Positions 12,770-16,035 of a stretch of 16,035 bases of DNA are shown here, piece after piece (the first letter of the stretch is position 1; every line of letters starts with the position of its first letter). The translations under genes were made by a program, and so were the position numbers. The stretch is from Chrysochromulina tobinii (Eukaryota > Haptophyta > Prymnesiales > Chrysochromulinaceae). The notes under the pieces were generated by a model, which did not search any database, was not told the origin of the DNA, and saw only the letters and a list, made by a program, of their open reading frames with translations. The stretch spans positions 1-16,035 of the forward strand of contig JWZX01001959.1 of NCBI GenBank assembly GCA_001275005.1, written 5' to 3'.

Positions 12770-14803
12770 ATGCAGGCCTTTGCGTCGAAGCGTTCGTCCT
12801 TGCTGGCTTTCGCGTACGTCGTCACCCTCTATTGCACCTTTGTCTGTGCCCTGCTATGCTACGCCGTGAAACTCGGCCGCACCTTTGTCTGTGCCCTGCT
12901 GCGCCTCGGGACGCGGTTTGGCTGCACTCGCATCACGCCGCCTGACACCAAAGCCATCAACCGTGCGATCGATTGCCCCGTCGTTCTCCTTCCTGGCAAC
13001 ATGGGTGACGTGAGCCTATGTGCTGCCGAGCTGCGACGGCGCGGGGTCCACGTCGTGACGCCGCCGCTCGGGCCGGTCAGCTCCTGCCACGACCGCGCGT
13101 GCGAGATCTTCTACGCACTCAAGGGCGGCCCGATCGACTTTGGAGAGGCGCACGCGCGCGCTCACGGGCACGCGCGCTGGGCGCGAGGGAGCTCTCACGG
13201 CGCGATGCTGCCGGGCTGGGACGCGGAGCATCCGGTCATCTTTGCTCTGCCACTGAGTGCCACTGAGTGCGATCGATTGCGACTGAGTACCCCTCTGATT
13301 GCCTCCCTCATCAGGTCATCTTGCTCTGCCACTCGCAAGGCTCGAACTGCGCACTGTGCTTGCTCGAGCTCCTCGCTCAGGAGGGCGCGTTCCCCGGGCA
13401 CCCTACGAGTGCATGCTGGGTAATGTGGCGTCGTGTGCATCGCGTCACCTTTCTCGCGGGCGTGCCTCTGATGGCGGCTGATGACGGCTGATGACGGCTG
13501 ATGGCGGCTGATGGCGGCTGATTGCCTCGCTCATCAGGTGCGTGGCGTCGTGTGCATCGCGTCACCTCTCGCGGGCGTGCCTCTGATCACGAGCTGCTTG
13601 GGCGGCGTACCGGTAAGCGTACCGGCGCCGAGACGGGCGGCGGCTTCCTGCACGGCGGAGTGCGCAGAGCCGGGCGACACGCGCGTGCTCGATACGGCGC
13701 GTCCAATGTCACAGCCTGTGGGATGGGGGCCAATTGGAATGGTAATCATCCTCGGGTACACCCTCGAGATTGTCATCGGATGGAGTGCGACCGTGCGCGA
13801 GTACGTGTGTGGCTGATGACGGCTGATGGCGACTGATTGCGGCTGATGACGGCTGATTGCGACCGTGCGCGAGTACGTGTGTGTGTGTGGCTGATGACGG
13901 CTGATGGCGAGTACGTGTGTGTGTGTGGCTGATGGCGACTGATTGCGACTGTTGGCGGCTGATGACGCCTGATGACGGCTGATGGCGGCTGATGGCGACT
14001 GATGGCGCCTGTTGGCGGCTGATTGCGCCTGATGACGGCTGATGACGGCTGATGGCGACTGATGGCGCCTGTTGGCGGCTGATTGCGCCTGATGACGGCT
14101 GATTGCCTCGCTCATCAGGTACGTATGGGACTGGCGTCTCGAGCAGTGGGGGCTGAGCTCGCGCGATCTGCCCAGCATGGCGCGCGGCACCCACCGGCTG
14201 CTGCACACGACCGACACGGCGCTGTACGAGCTCACATCTGCGGGCGCGAGATCGCTATCTCGGCGCCTCCGAGCTCAGCCGCACGTCTTCTACGTCGCCC
14301 TCCCCTGCCAGATCACGCGGCGCTGGCGGGGCGCACGGGGCGCCGTCTCGGGCGCTCAGCGCTGGGACGAGCGGCGCGTGGTGCCATCGGCGCGCGCCTC
14401 GCCTTGGATGGTGGTTACGGCCGCCCTCATCGATCTGGCGAGCGATCTGGCGCTCGGAGATCGGGGAAAGCGCAGTCTCGACGAAACCGACGAAATCGAC
14501 GAAACGGACGAAACCGAGCACGAGGAGCGTGATGAGAGCTGTCATCACTCGGACGGGCTCGTGCCCACGGCTAGCCAGCGCCACCTGCCCACACAGCCGT
14601 ACCGGTACATTCCACAGCTCACGGCCCTGCCGGCGCGGGTGCTCGCGACGGCGCTCGAGCCGGGCGTGTGGTGCTACGGAGAGCCGTGCGAGATTGAGCA
14701 CGGACTTGCCATGTTAGGTGGGAGCCCGGCACTCGAGTGCGCGATTGAGGCGATCCTGCCGGCGATCTGCCTCCGCGCGCGCCAAGCCTCTAATTGCCTC
14801 TAA
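12770..14803 (+). CDS. Lipase of the bacterial family I.5 (thermoalkalophilic) type
   Basis: Exons 12770-13234, 13315-13419, 13538-13800, 14119-14803, giving 505 aa. A hydrophobic N-terminus (about 11-33) and a duplicated CTFVCALL / RTFVCALL follow the start. PVVLLPGN is the oxyanion region. GPVSSCHDRACEIFYALKGG and DFGEAHARAHGHAR align with Geobacillus-type lipases. D108, H128 and H134 fall at the spacing of the known zinc ligands D61, H81 and H87. The nucleophile is S162 in CHSQGS, then VVCIASPLAGVPL; YVWDWRLEQWGL matches the YDFKLDQWGL block. The catalytic Asp is D423 in HSDGLVPTA and His is H472 in EIEHGLAM. The triad is therefore complete, and only when the four exons are joined. An acidic DET repeat insert (about 398-415) sits just before D423. 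It probably hydrolyses acylglycerols in a membrane-bound or secreted setting. The 3' end was altered by a repeat duplication. Confidence 0.87.
13235..13314 (+). other. Lipase intron 1 (phase 0)
   Basis: It starts GTCATCTTTGCTCTGCCACT; exon 2 starts GTCATCTTGCTCTGCCACT, which differs by one T. CACTGAGTGC repeats follow, then the acceptor block CTGATTGCCTCCCTCATCAG at 13295-13314. Confidence 0.9.
13420..13537 (+). other. Lipase intron 2 (phase 0)
   Basis: Its first about 50 bases (13420-13470) nearly repeat the exon 3 start (13538-13585), sharing GTGGCGTCGTGTGCATCGCG and TCTCGCGGGCGTGCCTCTGA. GGCTGATGAC repeats follow, then the acceptor block at 13518-13537. Confidence 0.92.
13801..14118 (+). 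other. Lipase intron 3 (phase 2)
   Basis: It starts GTACGTGTGTGG; exon 4 starts GTACGTATGGGA. The exon 3 end plus donor (GCGACCGTGCGCGAGTACGT) recurs 72 bp later (13787 and 13859), with a third, shorter copy at 13907. The body is GGCTGATGAC and GGCTGATGGC repeats. Acceptor block at 14099-14118. Confidence 0.9.
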
Positions 14804-14882
14804 TCGCCTCTAATTGCCTCTAATCGCCTCTAATGGCCTCTAATCGCCTCTAATTGCCTCCGCGCGCGCCAAGCCTCTGGCC
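14769..14882 (+). repeat. Duplicated lipase 3' end around a CTCTAATTGC decamer array
   Basis: CTCCGCGCGCGCCAAGCCTC occurs at 14771 and 14858, offset 87. Between them are about seven CTCTAATTGC, CTCTAATCGC or CTCTAATGGC units. The first copy runs into a TAA supplied by the array. The second would read RARQASGRAQS and TGA, so the earlier C-terminus was probably different. Confidence 0.85.
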
Positions 14883-15030
14883 GCGCGCAGTCGTGAAAGC
14901 ACATTCGATACGGCGTTCACAGTTCAGACCGGTGTGAGCTCAGCGCCGGTGGCGACAGCTCACTCTTGAATTTATTTGCATATTTGTAGCGACCGGACAT
15001 GTAGTCACATACACATGACGTTCGTCGCGT
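14883..15030. other. Repeat-poor gap downstream of the lipase
   Basis: About 150 bp with no recognisable gene or repeat. It includes an AT-richer patch near 14964-14990 (TGAATTTATTTGCATATTTG) that could belong to a 3' flank. Confidence 0.4.
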
Positions 15031-15032
15031 CC

Positions 15033-15278
15033 CTGCGTATACACAGCGTCGGGTGCGTATACGCAGGTAGGTGCGTATACGCACCCGAAGCCGCGTTTAC
15101 GCACATGTGCTTGTACGCGGGTGTGGGTGCGTATACGCAGGTACGTGCGTATACGCACCCCAGGGTGCGTATACGCGGGTAGGTGCGTATACGCAGGCAG
15201 GAGTGCGTATACGCGGGGGGTGCGTATACGCAGGCAGGGGTGCGTATACGCGGGTAGCGGGTAGGCTGCGAATACGCT
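15033..15278. repeat. Array of a 12-bp perfect palindrome, TGCGTATACGCA
   Basis: Perfect copies start at 15054, 15072, 15128, 15146, 15184 and 15221. Near-perfect copies are at 15034, 15166, 15204, 15241 and about 15267. Spacing is mostly 17-20 bp with GG- or CC-rich spacers. The palindrome alternates pyrimidine and purine throughout. Confidence 0.9.
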
Positions 15279-15378
15279 TTTATCTTTGAAGATGCGTGTA
15301 AACGCGTTTAACACGTGCCCCACACACACAGGCCCCAACTTGGCGTCCTGATGCCAACCGGGTAGCCCGTGCAGCGAT

Positions 15379-15433
15379 GCGGTCCTGATTGCATCTGATT
15401 GCACCCGATTGCACCTGATTGCACCTGATTGCG
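15379..15433. repeat. CTGATTGCAC short tandem repeat
   Basis: Five units close to CTGATTGCAC. This is the plus-sense form of the intron repeat family. No flanking exon is identified. Confidence 0.75.
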
Positions 15434-15459
15434 TGCTGTACACAAAGCGCGGCGACAGT

Positions 15460-16035
15460 GATGAGAGGTCATCAGAGGTCATCGGAGGTCATCAGAGGTC
15501 ATCAGAGGTCATCAGAGGTCATCAGAGGTCATCAGAGGTCATTGGAAGTCATCGGAGGTCATCAGAAGTCATCAGAGATCATCAGAGATCATCGGAGGTC
15601 ATCAGTGGCCATCAGAGGTCATCGGAGGTCATCGGTGGTCATCAGAGGTCATCAGAGGTCATCAGAGGTCATCGGAAGTCATCGGAGGTCATCAGAGGTC
15701 ATCAGAAGTCATCGGAGGTCATCAGAAGTCATCGGAGGTCATCAGAAGTCATCGGAGGTCATCGGAAGTCATCGGTGGTCATCGGAGGTCATCAGTGGCC
15801 ATCAGAGGTCATCGGAGGTCATCGGTGGTCATCAGAGGTCATCAGAGGTCATCACAGGTCATCGGAAGTCATCGGAGGTCATCAGAGGTCATCAGAAGTC
15901 ATCGGAGGTCATCAGAAGTCATCGGAGGTCATCGGAAGTCATCGGAAGTCATCAGAAGTCATCGGAGGTCATCAGAAGTCATCGGAGGTCATCGGAAGTC
16001 ATCGGTGGTCATCGGAAGTCATCGGAGGTCATCAG
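15460..16035. repeat. 10-bp minisatellite with 190-bp higher-order repeat, running off the window
   Basis: Units are AGAGGTCATC, GGAGGTCATC, AGAAGTCATC, GGAAGTCATC and GGTGGTCATC. The variant order from 15601 recurs from 15791 (offset 190, 19 units) with one clear unit change (CACAGG for CAGAGG) across the first fourteen units. On the minus strand the unit reads CTCTGATGAC, the same as in the helicase introns. Confidence 0.95.

Noticed and set aside
14940-15482. A 180-codon minus-strand frame rich in AYTHPRVRI
   Set aside because: It translates the palindrome array and low-complexity flanks; no domain or composition supports it.
1-16035. Bacterial operon or phage interpretation
   Set aside because: Key domains are only complete after GT..AG splicing, and there are no ribosome-binding-site-led gene clusters.

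Overview
The window looks like nuclear DNA of a GC-rich eukaryotic alga with a complex plastid. A haptophyte is my best guess; a pelagophyte or dinoflagellate is possible. The basis is spliced genes with GT..AG introns, proline-rich membrane-anchored surface proteins, a GH7-type cellulase, and two neighbouring genes whose N-termini look like signal peptide plus plastid transit peptide. I see no rRNA, tRNA, CRISPR array or transposase gene.

Layout: 2-1081 (+) is the 3' part of a Cys-rich repeat surface protein with a Pro-rich stalk and one membrane segment. 1082-2637 has no gene I can support but carries a 20-bp tandem repeat, a hairpin-bearing duplication, a TATA-like site and a three-copy AT-rich repeat. 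2638-4745 (+) is a 3-exon GH7-type glycoside hydrolase with a Pro-rich stalk and membrane anchor. 5082-6348 (+) is a 3-exon HAD-fold protein. 6853-10646 (-) is a 10-exon DEAD-box RNA helicase. 10816-11353 (-) is a 2-exon small cupin. 11354-11837 is gene-free apart from a possible ion-channel relic. 11838-12668 (-) is a TLC-domain membrane protein, and 12770-14803 (+) is a 4-exon lipase related to bacterial family I.5 enzymes. From 14804 to the end the window is repeats: a CTAAT decamer block, a palindrome array, and a 10-bp minisatellite with 190-bp higher-order structure that runs off the edge.

The genes do not form a pathway. The common thread is their introns. I could place 17 by protein continuity and splice phase. 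Twelve of the 17 downstream exons begin with GT. In many introns the first bases repeat the start of the downstream exon (about 50 bp in the clearest case). The middle is usually a minisatellite whose sense strand reads CTGAT, CTAAT or CTCAT, like a branch point. Eight introns in three unrelated genes on both strands end in nearly the same 20-bp block, CTGATTGCCTCGCTCATCAG. Several introns carry two or three tandem copies of their own donor or acceptor. Two coding 3' ends carry the same kind of duplication without a usable GT. Together this looks like an intron-generating process, an introner-like family or tandem-duplication intron gain, caught at several stages. All splice models are inferred from sequence alone.
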